Below are positions 30,800 to 41,167 of a stretch of 64,000 nucleotides of DNA, piece by piece. The notes under the pieces are model-generated. The model was not told where the DNA came from, ran no database searches, and saw only the letters and a program-made list of their open reading frames with translations. A program made the position numbers and the translations under genes. Positions within the stretch are counted from its first letter, which is position 1. Each line of letters starts with the position of its first letter. The DNA comes from Aurantiochytrium sp. KH105 (taxonomy: Eukaryota > Sar > Bigyra > Thraustochytrida > Thraustochytriidae), in contig BGKB01000209.1 of assembly GCA_003116975.1 (NCBI GenBank), positions 1-64,000 on the forward strand. Reading direction: 5' to 3'.

Positions 30800-33700
30800 C
30801 TAAGCGTTCGCGCTACTTCGTCGCCGATGCGCCATCCAAACGGTTGCCGCCGTGCGCACGATATCTTGATTTTTTTGCTGGTCGTCGACATCGAGCTCCT
30901 CAAAAGGACGTCGCTGTGCGTCCTCGACCCACGACTTTTTGGCATTTCTCTTGAGCCAATGCTCATGTTGCGAGGCCGAGGCCTCCTGAAGAAAATCGTT
31001 GGACTCCAGCAGTTCGTAGAGTTCTTCAATACTTGTTCCCGTTTTCTCCCACTTGATAAATGCTAGTCGAATGGATTCGCAAGCGTCGTGTGCCGCAAGC
31101 AAGTTATCCATTTGAAAGTGTCCCGGAAGATCTTTGAACGCGAGATTGGCAATGTCGTACTCGACGTCCTTGATGACTTTGATGCGAGGGGTGTAAATGC
31201 CTTCTTCCGTTTTCCCGCGGTTCTCGCGCCACACATCATGCAGGGTGGCTGCAACATGCGCCTCGAAACGGTCCATGGGGATACCATCCTCCACGGCGGC
31301 CAGAGCTTGCGACAATGAGTTCATCGCTTCGCCTTCGCCTTCCTCTGCAACTGAGCCGTCTACAGAATTGCCTCCGTTCGACAGTGCCGACTTGGGTGAC
31401 TTGGGAGACACTGGCTCCGCGTGCCTTGTCTTTGATGAGCGCCGCTCGTGACCACCGGCATTCTGCAAAGGCTGTTGCACTTGCTGCGCGAGTGATGAAC
31501 CCGATGCCCCCATGCCTGCAATACCTCCCACAACGCGCTTCTTCACCTTGCGCATGGCCTCCACCTCGAGCTGACGCTCGGTATTACTTGACTTGCTCGC
31601 AAGCCACAGCTTCGACTCGAGGGCGAGACGATTGGTGCGCTCCTGGACGTTGTTCATGAGCATAAGAAGCTGTTCAAGGCGCGCGGCGAGCGGCATCGCC
31701 TGGAGGTCCGCAATCTCGCCCTCGTGCACAACAGTCCACAGACCAGTGCTCTCCATGATCTTATAGTATTCGACAATTCCGTCCGCGCCGACTTCTTCGA
31801 GCTGATCCTGGTTTGGAATGATCATAAGGCACGCGACACGACTGAGCGCTTCAAGGTAATCGAGAAAGTTAAGCGCCACGAGCTCGCGCCAGTGCGCCAC
31901 TTCGTCAATGAGGTCCAGTGTCGAATTACGGAACACCATGTTGCACTCCCGCAACGTGAAGAGTGGGTTGAACAGACCCGCCTCGGCGAGAAACTCTTGC
32001 CATTCGACAAAGGCCAGACGCTTGCCGCGACAGCCACCTCCACGCTTGGAATTTTCGCTCTCGCCAGCATATTGAGAAAAGACGTGCTTGAACTTGGTGA
32101 GGTTGGCCCGCAGCACATTGTCCACGCTCTCACGATACAGCAAGTCGGCGCGGAAGCGATCAGGTCCCCCAAGAGCGGGAAACATGAGCGGCGATGCACG
32201 CATGCCACGTATGAGCTCCTCCATTCCGCTCGCTACATCGCCTGTCTTGCCAGACTTGACAAACTTAGCCTCGGCGACGCGAACGAGGGCTTCCAGGTAC
32301 TGATAGCGCATCATATTACTGCCGCGCTTGAGACTAAGCACCCCACATTCGGCCTCAAAGGACTGCTGCGCCCAAGTCCAGTCCTCAATCGGGTTCTTGG
32401 TGACTTGAATAAAGATTGTGTTACAGTGTCCCTCTTGGATGAGACTGTCCGCTGCAGTCTCTTTGATGTCTGCATGTTCGCAAAGCTCAGTAAACTCCAG
32501 CATTTGCATCGTAAAGATGTTGCCAATCTGGTCTGTCGCAGAAAAGTACCGGAACGAATCGCAAACGACGTCGTAGTGCTCAACGAGCAGCGCCTTGAGC
32601 ACTTCGACCACGTCTTCGCAGCGCGAAACGAGTTTGCGAAATGTTCGTTTCTGTTCGCACAGCTGCCAGTCCTTGGTGAAAGCAGCCGCGCGAATGTCCT
32701 TTGCGTTGAAAAAAGAGCCATGCTGCTGAGAACGCGGAGCAAAAATTGAATCGTCCAGATTCCACGGCTCGTCATCCTCCACGGTGCCGTCCGATTCCGT
32801 GTCTGCCTGAGGCTGACCATCGCCGCTGTTGGCAGTGAGGATTGGGAGTTGCTCATCCAATACAAGACCATTTCTTGTCCATGCCACTTTGGTCAATGGT
32901 TGCTTTCCGTGAAAGGGTTTAAGACTGTGAGTGTCCGGACGCGGCGTTGGCACAAAGGCAGTCGGCAACGGCGCGTGCGCCATGCTTCCTGCAAGACATT
33001 TCTCACTCGATACAAGGCGAGACATGCGTGGAAAGCGCCCGTCTTCAAATCCGAGACCGGACACGCGCGCAGGAGGCATCTCAGGCGCATCCACATCCTC
33101 CATATTGTCTTTTCCAAATAAAGGACCTCCCGCTAGGTAGAGGAAAATTCGCTCTCCGCTTGGTAGCTCGTAGCTTGGAATATCGGCATACACGCGGGCA
33201 CCTTCATGATGGGGGAACTTGGAAAGACTGACTCGCTTGGGCACTGTCATTCTCTCGATGCGTCGCTTCAGCTCGCGCCGATATTGGCGCTTCAACGCGC
33301 GGCGCTTCTTCTTCTTGAGTTTTTCCGCGGTTCGTGCTTCCGTTTGCTCAGCAGGCGCATCTCCCGCGCTGCTGTCACTGTGGTACTCGTCAGAAGACAG
33401 ACTTGTCTCTGAATCTGAAACGCCGTCAGCGTCCACATCCACGACACGAAGATTACTGTAGGGATCTCCGCCGCGATTAAAGACGAACTGGGAGTGAGGT
33501 CGCGACGAGTCCATCTTGACGCGAATCTCGTTCACGCGTCGCGGCTGATATTTTGTCGGATCTGGCACTGTTGACGCCTCGCTTTCCCCGCCAACGCCGC
33601 CGTACGCATGATGTCCTGTTTCTGAAAAGTTGGCAGGAGACGAGTGCACGTCGCCAGCAGGCGATTTGCCATGCGACACGGAAGCATGCGCGTCTCGTGA

Positions 33701-36700
33701 AGCTTGCGCAGGGGTCTCGCCGATTTTGGAAGCATCAGTCTCGCCCGTGCGCATGAATTCGAGCTCGAGATCTATTTCCCGGGGCGTCCGCATGGTAATT
33801 TCGCTGACGTTTGGCAACCACCTTTCCTTGCCCATATTGCTCTGCAGATCACGGGGAGCCCAGAGCCCGCGCGTTGGTTTTTTAAGGTTTTTGCCAAGCT
33901 TGACGGCCGCGGCACGGTGTGTTTCTGCATCGAATGGGCTCTCCGCGCAATGCACGACACCGCGTTTCGGCGGTGACGCAAGTTGCACACTTTGACGACC
34001 GTGTGGGCTTGTCGCGCGCGGGCTGAGAGCTCGGCCCCGAGGACTTGAGGACTTCATCGATGACGGCTTCTTCTGTTGCTGGTGCTGGTGATGCGATGGT
34101 GGCGGCCGTGGGCGCGTCAACGAATCTAGTGCGCCGGGAATCTTGTTTCGCAGGTCCCATAAGGGCGACTCGACGGGACTCTTGACCTCGACAAACCTTC
34201 TCGCACGAGGTGACGTGGGCGAGAACTTGCTTCCAGTTGTGCTTTGAGCTGTGTTCGCGTGCGACGGGGGTTGCGGGTGAGAACCCTCTTCCGTACTTGT
34301 GTGCGGCTGCGCTGAAGTGGCTGCAGAGCTTGATATTCCGGGCGGCGGACCTCGTGCCGAGCTCGTGATACGAGGAATGACGACTTCCAGGGCGGCCCGC
34401 GTCTCGGCTCGTTCATGTCGATGCATGCCATGCTGCTTGTTGGTGGAACAGCCTGCATCTGCGTCGCATATCTCCTGGCGGAATTCAACCAAGAAGGAAC
34501 TAAGCGTGCGCGTCATACCTTCACTCTGATCTTCATCTTCAGGTTCAGTGGCTTCGTCGTCTCCAACATAGATATCTTCGAGAGAAGGGCCCTGTTTTGA
34601 CTTGGCGCTCGATGACTTGCGACGTCCCCGAGATCGTCTTCCTTGCTTACACATTGTGGCGGCGCCGGTCTCCCCACCAGTGTTTTCTTCCTCATGGTCC
34701 TTATTGATCTCCTCGAGCCAATCGAGGAAAGCAGCTTTCTTTCCGTGCTTGTCGTGCTTGAAGAACTTTTGTTTCCCCCGCCCGGCGTGAGCGTCCGCGT
34801 CCGAGGCATTGCCTGCATGGGTCACGGGAATATTGTGTCCTCGCCAGCCGAGCATATGACGTGATCGCAGCTCGGCCTTGTAGATGAGCGTCTTGTTGTC
34901 GGCGTTTTCGGAAAGCTGACGCAGAATCTGGGCAATGATGCGACGGTGGCCCTTGTGTGGCGAGGTCCAAGCCATCTCTAGGAGACGATAGAGACCTTTG
35001 CGGCAAAGGTAAATTTGACTGTCTGGGTCCAGGGAGACGTGCCGAAGACCGCGAAGCGCATTGTGCACCGCAGCTTCATTCTCGTCCTGTTCGGTGAGCT
35101 TGAGCAAAAGGTCGATGCCACCGTTGTTGCGAACGAGGGCTTGGCCAACCGCTGTGGAGCGCAGCTGTCCAAGGAGACGGGCTCCACAGCTACGGATTGC
35201 GCTTTGCGAAGCTCCGAGCATGTGCACAACAAGGGCACTGAGGTATGTAGGCCCTGCCAGACGCGCGAATTTGTTGCCGACTGTGGACGAGGTCTCGGAC
35301 ATTGCGGGAAGCCTGTCCAGGTAGCAGAGCATTTGGGCCACGAGAATTCGGTTGCGAGTGCTGACATTCTCATTGTAAGCAATGTCGAGGAGAACCTGGA
35401 CAAAAGGCTCAACACAGAGAAGGCGGTCGGAAATGCGCAGGCTCGCGAGGACCCAGAGGATGCTGATGGCCTTGTATGCGATGGCGTCAACAATTTTACA
35501 GTGATCTGTCACAAAGAACGCAAAGGCGCCATAACTTGAATCGTGTGTGCCAACACAAATGGCTCGAAGCAAACGCAGCAGAAAGGCGTAGAGATCCTCG
35601 CGCACAGCCTTGATGAGCTTGCGTTCTTCACGAATGCAATCCAAATTGGCGAAAAGGGCAGCTGCTTTGGTCTCGGAAATGGAGATGGCGCGGAAGAATG
35701 GTCTGTTCACGAGCAGCTGCCAGATGGCCGCGAGCGAGGCATTGAGAACATGAAGATGCTCCCTCACGCGTGAAAGGTTTTGTGCGCGATCCTCTTCGGA
35801 TTTCTCGGCGAGGTTTGGCAGTTCCTGCTCGCGCAGGACCTTTTTCGCCTCTCCGACGAGGCGGTCAAGCTCGGCCTTGTTGCGCGAGGCAGCTTTGAGT
35901 GCGCGGCGGTAAATATCGACAATTTCCATGGCATTGGTGCAATATTCGAGGAGAACGCCAAGAAAGCCTTGGCGCACGAAGTCCATTCGTCGCGCTTCGT
36001 CGAGACCTAGAGCCCAGACTGCGAGTGCTAGAAAGACTGCGTTGGCCCCCGTTGGTCTCGGATCGGTCAAAAGTGCAGCCTTGAGACGAGGGACATCGGC
36101 CTCTGTCCATGCGTTGGGATCCATAGCCAACATCATTGTGGCTGCGCTTGCAAGATGGCGTGTGAGCCCCTCTTGGCGGCGATGCTGCTCTAGAATCTCT
36201 GCGCACTGATTCGTCTCGACGAGCTCTCGAGGCAGTGATCCTGGCATGGTGCGTGCCAGCACATGTTCGGGCCGAAGAGAGGGCATGACGACGCCCGCAG
36301 GGATCTGAAAATGAATGCAGGCCTCAAGCACGCCGCACAGCGCAGACAAACCATAAGCAATACAAGCAAGATCACGTACGCCGTCACCTTGCAGCTTGAG
36401 ACGACGCCTGGGATGAACAATGCTCAGCTTCGCGCTTCCTACCATGCATTCGGTGAGCACCTGAGCATAATACCTGCCAATTTCAGTAGTGCGCTCATCG
36501 GTGACTCTGGCCGCAAGGCCTGGGTCACCGACTGTGGCACCGGGCAGACGCAAAAGCTTGGCGCGCGTTGCCGGGTCCTCGGCATTGGCAAGCGCGTTGA
36601 GAGCGGACATTGCACACAGCTCGACGGCGGGCCGGGCGGCATCCCCAGACTGCCTTGTCGTGAGGATGAGCCCCAGGAGACTCGCGCACGTTTCTTCCTG

Positions 36701-38878
36701 AAGGAGAGTTGCGGGCGAGAACTTGGGTCCGTCGTCCGCACGATCATATTCTGATCGTGGAGCCCAAGCCGAAGACTGCGTGGCGACATTGAAGCTTCCC
36801 ATGTCGACATATGCCTCGGAGGTGCCGTTGGCAAGGCTCTGTGGATCTTCATGACGTTTTGCAGCGCCATCGTCGTCTTGAACGTCTCCCTGCACTTCGG
36901 CGGACGATGCCGCACCGCCTTCGGCAATGCATCTACATATACCCCAGAGGGCTGTTGCAGCGTATAGAAGCGTAATGTCACATGCGCGCCCATAGGGCAT
37001 ATTCCATTCGCTCTGATTGAAACTTTGGTTTGCCTCGTTGTCGAGATCTGGATATTTGCTGAGAATTGCGCGCGAGGAGGTTCGGTCTGCCGGGTGACTT
37101 AATAGCAGCGATACAAGACCATCAAAAAGGACTGTCGCGTCAGCGCAGACGGGGTCGATAAGATCGTCTTGAACATCGGCATTGCTGCTATTCTGGGCCG
37201 AGATATCCGCCCCACTTTCACGCTCAAGAATGGAGTCTGAATCGTGGCCACAATCCTCTTCGCCTTCGTCTCGCCTGTGCGCTCTGGACTTTGTATGTAG
37301 GTCCGACAAGACGGGAGAGCTTGGATCTGCGATGCTTGCGGCGCCTTGTCCAGGTCCTGAAGCGGCAAGCATGGCGTGAAGAGCCCAACGCAGCAAGCTG
37401 TGTATTGGCCGATTGGATGCGGTTTGTTCGGTGAGGAGGAGAACGAGGCGCCCTTGTTTGCTATGGCGTGCGAGCTTGTACAAGAGAACGGACATTGCGA
37501 GTCGTGCGCCGGGTCCCATATTCAGCGAAGATTTGCGGACTGGCCCGTTGGCGCTCTCGGCCTCGTTTAGATTTACGTTTCGTGTTGGCGTCGCACCCGG
37601 GGCGATGTTTTGTAGTGGGGCTGTGGCATTTCGGACGACTTTGACAGGGTCGCCGCCAAGAAGCGGATACTCGCCCAAAAACTGGTAAATGGCTCGATCG
37701 TCTCTGGCAATGCAACGCAACAAAATAGAGCTGGCATGCTCCCATACGACACGATCGTACGTGTGAAGCATAATTTCAGAAACAAAATCGGGAAGGTCAA
37801 TGCCATAGTCTGCCGGTGCCTCAAGGAGAAGACGGTGATTACGTGGATCCTCCATGAGCGCGCGAAGCGCGCCAAGCGCGAAGACGTGACTTTCGGGCGC
37901 ATTAGGGGAGTTAAACATGTTTCGCTGATGTAACGTCAAAAAGATCTTTGCGGCAAGATCTTTTTGCGCCAGGAGTCTGCGCGGCTCCTCGTGCAGGACC
38001 AAGGCCCAAATTGCAGCGCTCAAGTTCCTCGCGAGATCAGTTTCAAAAGCTCGGGAGATGCCCTGCAAAATTGCGGCAAGCGTGCTCGGCAAGGCGCCAT
38101 CGCCGGTGCGCAGAATGTACTTGAGATTCTTTTTGTTGCGAGCCAGCTCCCAGAGACCGTGCATGGCACAAATGTCATCGTAGGCGTCGAGCAGGCTTTC
38201 TCCGAAACCGCTAGCTGAGGCTTCGCCAGCATTGCTGCTGGAGGCCATGGCGGCCACCGCCTTTTCCATGTCTTCAGCGTCGCTGCCGACGCTGGAAAGG
38301 GAGACGCGGCGCATTCGCGATCGCGGGGCAGAAGGCACACTGCCTTGTGGTGTTAACCCGGAAGCACCTCCCGCATTGGAGACGTTCGACAATGGAGCTG
38401 TTGACATTGCGCCTTGTGACAAGGTAGGGTCTTGCCCAGCAGCCTTGCGACGATTATTTTGGGGACTCAAAAGCTCAGCTTTTTGGGCAAGAATGCGATA
38501 GATTTGCTGCAAGGCCTGAGCGCGTTCGTTCTGTCGACGCTCTTTGATAGATTTCGGCGAAAGCCAGGCGCGTAAAACTGCGTCGAGTTCGCTGTCTGAT
38601 CGGATGGCGCGAAAATCTCGCACAGTCTCATCGAATTTGGAGACTCCTGGCGGCACTGGACCGTAGGCTCTGGGCATGAGAACCCGAACTTTGTAAAAGT
38701 TGTCGAAAACAAGCCCGCCTTGTTGCGCAATGCCACCAAGGAGATGCACAATCGACTCAAAGACGGGTACACCGTCTTCATCTGCAACCTCGAGGTCCTC
38801 CACGTTGAGTCCGCGTGGTTGGTGTACCATGACATCGGCGAGGACGCCATGGCCGCGGTCATCGCCATCGTCTGCCAT
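30800..38878 (-). CDS. Giant armadillo-like protein with RyR-like C-terminus (2692 aa)
   Basis: A single 8.1-kb frame; ATG at 38878 chosen, since upstream sequence is a GCC repeat without an ATG. The N-terminal half (to about residue 1330) is mostly helical repeats with armadillo/HEAT character, e.g. ALRGLRHVSLDPDSQIYLC, LARHSKQGRLVLLL and AARLLGQLRSTAVGQALV-like segments. Residues of about 1330-1950 are polar and low complexity, with a basic coiled-coil patch (KLKKKKRRALKRQYRREL). A folded segment follows (ARVYADIPSYELPSGERIF) and then helices. The last 130 residues contain YTPRIK and a PFEELDVDDQQKNQD segment that resembles the RyR repeat domain. No signal peptide or membrane helix. Function unknown; large armadillo scaffolds of this kind occur in flagellates, so a cytoskeletal role is a guess. 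Confidence 0.85.
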   Translation of the reverse strand: MADDGDDRGHGVLADVMVHQPRGLNVEDLEVADEDGVPVFESIVHLLGGIAQQGGLVFDNFYKVRVLMPRAYGPVPPGVSKFDETVRDFRAIRSDSELDAVLRAWLSPKSIKERRQNERAQALQQIYRILAQKAELLSPQNNRRKAAGQDPTLSQGAMSTAPLSNVSNAGGASGLTPQGSVPSAPRSRMRRVSLSSVGSDAEDMEKAVAAMASSSNAGEASASGFGESLLDAYDDICAMHGLWELARNKKNLKYILRTGDGALPSTLAAILQGISRAFETDLARNLSAAIWALVLHEEPRRLLAQKDLAAKIFLTLHQRNMFNSPNAPESHVFALGALRALMEDPRNHRLLLEAPADYGIDLPDFVSEIMLHTYDRVVWEHASSILLRCIARDDRAIYQFLGEYPLLGGDPVKVVRNATAPLQNIAPGATPTRNVNLNEAESANGPVRKSSLNMGPGARLAMSVLLYKLARHSKQGRLVLLLTEQTASNRPIHSLLRWALHAMLAASGPGQGAASIADPSSPVLSDLHTKSRAHRRDEGEEDCGHDSDSILERESGADISAQNSSNADVQDDLIDPVCADATVLFDGLVSLLLSHPADRTSSRAILSKYPDLDNEANQSFNQSEWNMPYGRACDITLLYAATALWGICRCIAEGGAASSAEVQGDVQDDDGAAKRHEDPQSLANGTSEAYVDMGSFNVATQSSAWAPRSEYDRADDGPKFSPATLLQEETCASLLGLILTTRQSGDAARPAVELCAMSALNALANAEDPATRAKLLRLPGATVGDPGLAARVTDERTTEIGRYYAQVLTECMVGSAKLSIVHPRRRLKLQGDGVRDLACIAYGLSALCGVLEACIHFQIPAGVVMPSLRPEHVLARTMPGSLPRELVETNQCAEILEQHRRQEGLTRHLASAATMMLAMDPNAWTEADVPRLKAALLTDPRPTGANAVFLALAVWALGLDEARRMDFVRQGFLGVLLEYCTNAMEIVDIYRRALKAASRNKAELDRLVGEAKKVLREQELPNLAEKSEEDRAQNLSRVREHLHVLNASLAAIWQLLVNRPFFRAISISETKAAALFANLDCIREERKLIKAVREDLYAFLLRLLRAICVGTHDSSYGAFAFFVTDHCKIVDAIAYKAISILWVLASLRISDRLLCVEPFVQVLLDIAYNENVSTRNRILVAQMLCYLDRLPAMSETSSTVGNKFARLAGPTYLSALVVHMLGASQSAIRSCGARLLGQLRSTAVGQALVRNNGGIDLLLKLTEQDENEAAVHNALRGLRHVSLDPDSQIYLCRKGLYRLLEMAWTSPHKGHRRIIAQILRQLSENADNKTLIYKAELRSRHMLGWRGHNIPVTHAGNASDADAHAGRGKQKFFKHDKHGKKAAFLDWLEEINKDHEEENTGGETGAATMCKQGRRSRGRRKSSSAKSKQGPSLEDIYVGDDEATEPEDEDQSEGMTRTLSSFLVEFRQEICDADAGCSTNKQHGMHRHERAETRAALEVVIPRITSSARGPPPGISSSAATSAQPHTSTEEGSHPQPPSHANTAQSTTGSKFSPTSPRARRFVEVKSPVESPLWDLRNKIPGALDSLTRPRPPPSHHQHQQQKKPSSMKSSSPRGRALSPRATSPHGRQSVQLASPPKRGVVHCAESPFDAETHRAAAVKLGKNLKKPTRGLWAPRDLQSNMGKERWLPNVSEITMRTPREIDLELEFMRTGETDASKIGETPAQASRDAHASVSHGKSPAGDVHSSPANFSETGHHAYGGVGGESEASTVPDPTKYQPRRVNEIRVKMDSSRPHSQFVFNRGGDPYSNLRVVDVDADGVSDSETSLSSDEYHSDSSAGDAPAEQTEARTAEKLKKKKRRALKRQYRRELKRRIERMTVPKRVSLSKFPHHEGARVYADIPSYELPSGERIFLYLAGGPLFGKDNMEDVDAPEMPPARVSGLGFEDGRFPRMSRLVSSEKCLAGSMAHAPLPTAFVPTPRPDTHSLKPFHGKQPLTKVAWTRNGLVLDEQLPILTANSGDGQPQADTESDGTVEDDEPWNLDDSIFAPRSQQHGSFFNAKDIRAAAFTKDWQLCEQKRTFRKLVSRCEDVVEVLKALLVEHYDVVCDSFRYFSATDQIGNIFTMQMLEFTELCEHADIKETAADSLIQEGHCNTIFIQVTKNPIEDWTWAQQSFEAECGVLSLKRGSNMMRYQYLEALVRVAEAKFVKSGKTGDVASGMEELIRGMRASPLMFPALGGPDRFRADLLYRESVDNVLRANLTKFKHVFSQYAGESENSKRGGGCRGKRLAFVEWQEFLAEAGLFNPLFTLRECNMVFRNSTLDLIDEVAHWRELVALNFLDYLEALSRVACLMIIPNQDQLEEVGADGIVEYYKIMESTGLWTVVHEGEIADLQAMPLAARLEQLLMLMNNVQERTNRLALESKLWLASKSSNTERQLEVEAMRKVKKRVVGGIAGMGASGSSLAQQVQQPLQNAGGHERRSSKTRHAEPVSPKSPKSALSNGGNSVDGSVAEEGEGEAMNSLSQALAAVEDGIPMDRFEAHVAATLHDVWRENRGKTEEGIYTPRIKVIKDVEYDIANLAFKDLPGHFQMDNLLAAHDACESIRLAFIKWEKTGTSIEELYELLESNDFLQEASASQHEHWLKRNAKKSWVEDAQRRPFEELDVDDQQKNQDIVRTAATVWMAHRRRSSANA

Positions 38879-38893
38879 TTCCGCCACCGCTGC

Positions 38894-38900
38894 CGCCACT

Positions 38901-38935
<35 letters not shown>

Positions 38936-38937
38936 CG
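38894..38937 (+). repeat. (CCG)n trinucleotide array
   Basis: About 14 CCG/CGC triplets immediately upstream of the armadillo-like gene's ATG. If the true start lay upstream, it would encode poly-Ala/Gly. Confidence 0.85.
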
Positions 38938-39075
38938 GACGTCCAGGACGTCGCGGGCGGGCGGTAGATTGGAAATTGCTGATGATCTATGAGTTCTGTC
39001 CGGATCTCTCCTTTTTGAGAGAAATTACGCGGCCTCCTCCGCGGCGCTGGCCTCTCTCAAAAAGGAGTTCTTGCT

Positions 39076-39226
39076 CTTTTCTTTCTTTTCTTTTCTTTTC
39101 TTTTCTTTTCTTTTCTTTTCTTTTCTTTTCTTTTCTTTTCTTTTCTTTTCTTTTCTTTTCTTTTCTTTTCTTTTCTTTTCTTTTCTTTTCTTTTCTTTTC
39201 TTTTCTTTTCTTTTCTTTTCTTTTCC
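39076..39226 (+). repeat. (TTTTC)n pentanucleotide array
   Basis: About 29 nearly perfect copies of TTTTC (AAAAG on the other strand), about 150 bases, followed by a short CA repeat (39256-39270). Confidence 0.97.
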
Positions 39227-39961
39227 TTATTTTTCGTTCCTTCCTCGTTCTTTACACGCACACACACACATGGACGCACTCGTTTGTTTCATCATTCGAG
39301 TGCTTTGATCTAGCTGGCTCGCGAAGGTAGGAAGTAGGAGAAGTTGATTTTGGTCAAGATGGAGAATGAGAATCCTCGACTACGCGTCGCGCGCGCGGGC
39401 GAAACCACATAGGCCTGAAAGAGAGCGCGCGTCGCTTGCGATTTTCCTCTTTCGGTGGGACCGACCATTTGGTCGCTTCGCTTCGCTTCGATTCGATCCA
39501 ATCGATCGAGATCGATCAAGTATCAATCGATTGCTCCTTATCCGTTACAGCGTCAGAGGCTCCGTGTCTTCGACTGCGCGCTACATCGTCGCTCGCTGTC
39601 TCCACTCCCACTCTGCCACTGCCACCATTTATTCTCCACTCGGCGATTCTACTTCCGACTCGCCAAAATCAAAGTGCACACCGCATACATCTGAATTATC
39701 CCCGCATCCACGCATTCAAGTTCATAGTAGTATTTGAACAGGCAAAGCTATAGCTCCACAGCAGACCGCCTTTGGAGGCGGCGAAATAGACAAGCGTGAG
39801 AGTGGTGTGGGCAGAGGCGGGCAAAAAGGGAAACCTGCGGCGGCGCGCTGCTGCTGCAGCTGGACGCGCAGCAGATTGGCTAGAAGCGCGACGTCGAAGA
39901 CTGTGAGGTGCACGCGGTCGCGAGGGAGCGGAGCAGCAGCGGCAGACAGACAGCGGAGAAG

Positions 39962-40624
39962 ATGCTTTCCAGTGCGGCGAAGATCGCGGCGCGCGGCGCC
40001 CGCGTGAACGGCGTGGCCCAGATGCGTCTCACTGGCGCTCGCGGCTTCGCGGCTGCGGCCGACAAGAAGCCCGTGGAGCTCCCCGTGCAGCTGTACGGCC
40101 TGAGCGCCCGGTACGCGAACGCCCTGTTCGTGGCCTGCCAGCGCGCGCAGACCCTGCCCTCCGTGGAGCAGGACCTCGCGACGCTCAAGGAGTGGTCGAC
40201 CAGCAACGAGACCTTCAAGAGCTACATTAACAACCCGGTTATCAGCCGCCAGGACAAGGTCAAGGACATGTCCAAGATCAGCGAGGGCATGAACGACACC
40301 ACCCGTGGCTTTCTCACCGTGCTCGCCGAGAACGGACGCCTCAACGAGCTCGACAAGGTGCTGGACACCTTCCAGATCTTGTTGAACGCGCAGCGCGGCG
40401 TTGTCGAGGCCACCGTCACCGCGGCCGAGGACCTCACCAGCAAGCAGCTCAAGAGCATCGAGAAGGCCATCACCTCGGGCTACCTCGACAAGGGCCAGTC
40501 GCTCAACCTCAAGGTGAAGGTTGACGAGGGCATTGTCGGCGGCCTCCAGGTCCAGATTGGCGACCGCTTCCTCGACCTCTCGGTTGCCTCGCAGATGAAC
40601 GGCATTGCCAAGGCCATCGCCTGA
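39962..40624 (+). CDS. ATP synthase OSCP/delta subunit, mitochondrial
   Basis: 220 aa from the ATG at 39962. OSCP forms the peripheral-stalk cap that holds the F1 head of mitochondrial ATP synthase. The N-terminus (MLSSAAKIAARGARVNG to about residue 32) is Ala/Arg-rich without acidic residues, a typical presequence. The mature part begins near ELPVQLYGLSARYANALF, the usual OSCP opening, and includes NNPVISRQDK, GFLTVLAENGRLNEL and the C-terminal hallmark VDEGIVGGLQVQIGDRFLD. Length is normal. Single exon with strong GC3 codon bias, as expected for a highly expressed gene. Confidence 0.96.
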   Translation: MLSSAAKIAARGARVNGVAQMRLTGARGFAAAADKKPVELPVQLYGLSARYANALFVACQRAQTLPSVEQDLATLKEWSTSNETFKSYINNPVISRQDKVKDMSKISEGMNDTTRGFLTVLAENGRLNELDKVLDTFQILLNAQRGVVEATVTAAEDLTSKQLKSIEKAITSGYLDKGQSLNLKVKVDEGIVGGLQVQIGDRFLDLSVASQMNGIAKAIA

Positions 40625-41167
40625 TTTTCTAGTCGCTTCTCTATGGATGGATATCGGTCGGGGAGGGACTGCCCTGGCGCGCGTTGAGTTTTTTCTTTTT
40701 TCCTTTCTTTCTCTGGATGGGGGGAAACTTTTGCGCGTTCGGCTAGCCTTCGCGGCCGCTTACTCGATAAAATTTGAGCGATCGACCGGACGGTGCCCCT
40801 GTTTGCATCCCACTGCCTCAACCACAATCTTTAGCCCCTTTTTTCTCTTGATCCCCTTCTTTTTACTTCTTTCGTTTCCTCTTTCCTTGTCGGATTTTTC
40901 TTGTGCGTCTCGATTTCGTCATTATCAACAACAACAATGACAACAACCAAAATTGTCAACGACAACGATAAGGTGAACTATTCTAGAGACCATGCATGCC
41001 AAGTCGCTTGAGCTAGGAGGGTCGAAGCTCGACTTATCCATTCCAATTCTGATGTGGCAAACAAGAGGCAGTTGCTTGGTATTTTTTTGTTCATTTTACA
41101 GCCATTCTAGTCAGGTATGCAATGGGTGCACCTCACGTCGTAGTGTCTCATTGCACATTGATGTGAA
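40625..41167. other. Convergent 3' region
   Basis: Lies between OSCP (+) and the reductase-like gene (-). T-rich 3' UTR sequence and short ACAACA runs at 40925-40960. No gene seen. Confidence 0.6.

Larger units (their letters stand above)
38879..39961. other. Divergent intergenic region with GCC and TTTTC repeats
   Basis: Lies between the giant armadillo-like gene (-) and OSCP (+). It contains a GCC array directly upstream of the minus-strand ATG, a long TTTTC array, and ATCGAT/TTCGAT words at 39475-39530. Frames in it are repeat translations. Confidence 0.6.

Noticed and set aside
39025..39313. Phe/Leu/Ser-rich and Lys/Glu-rich frames
   Set aside because: They are translations of the TTTTC array and its complement.
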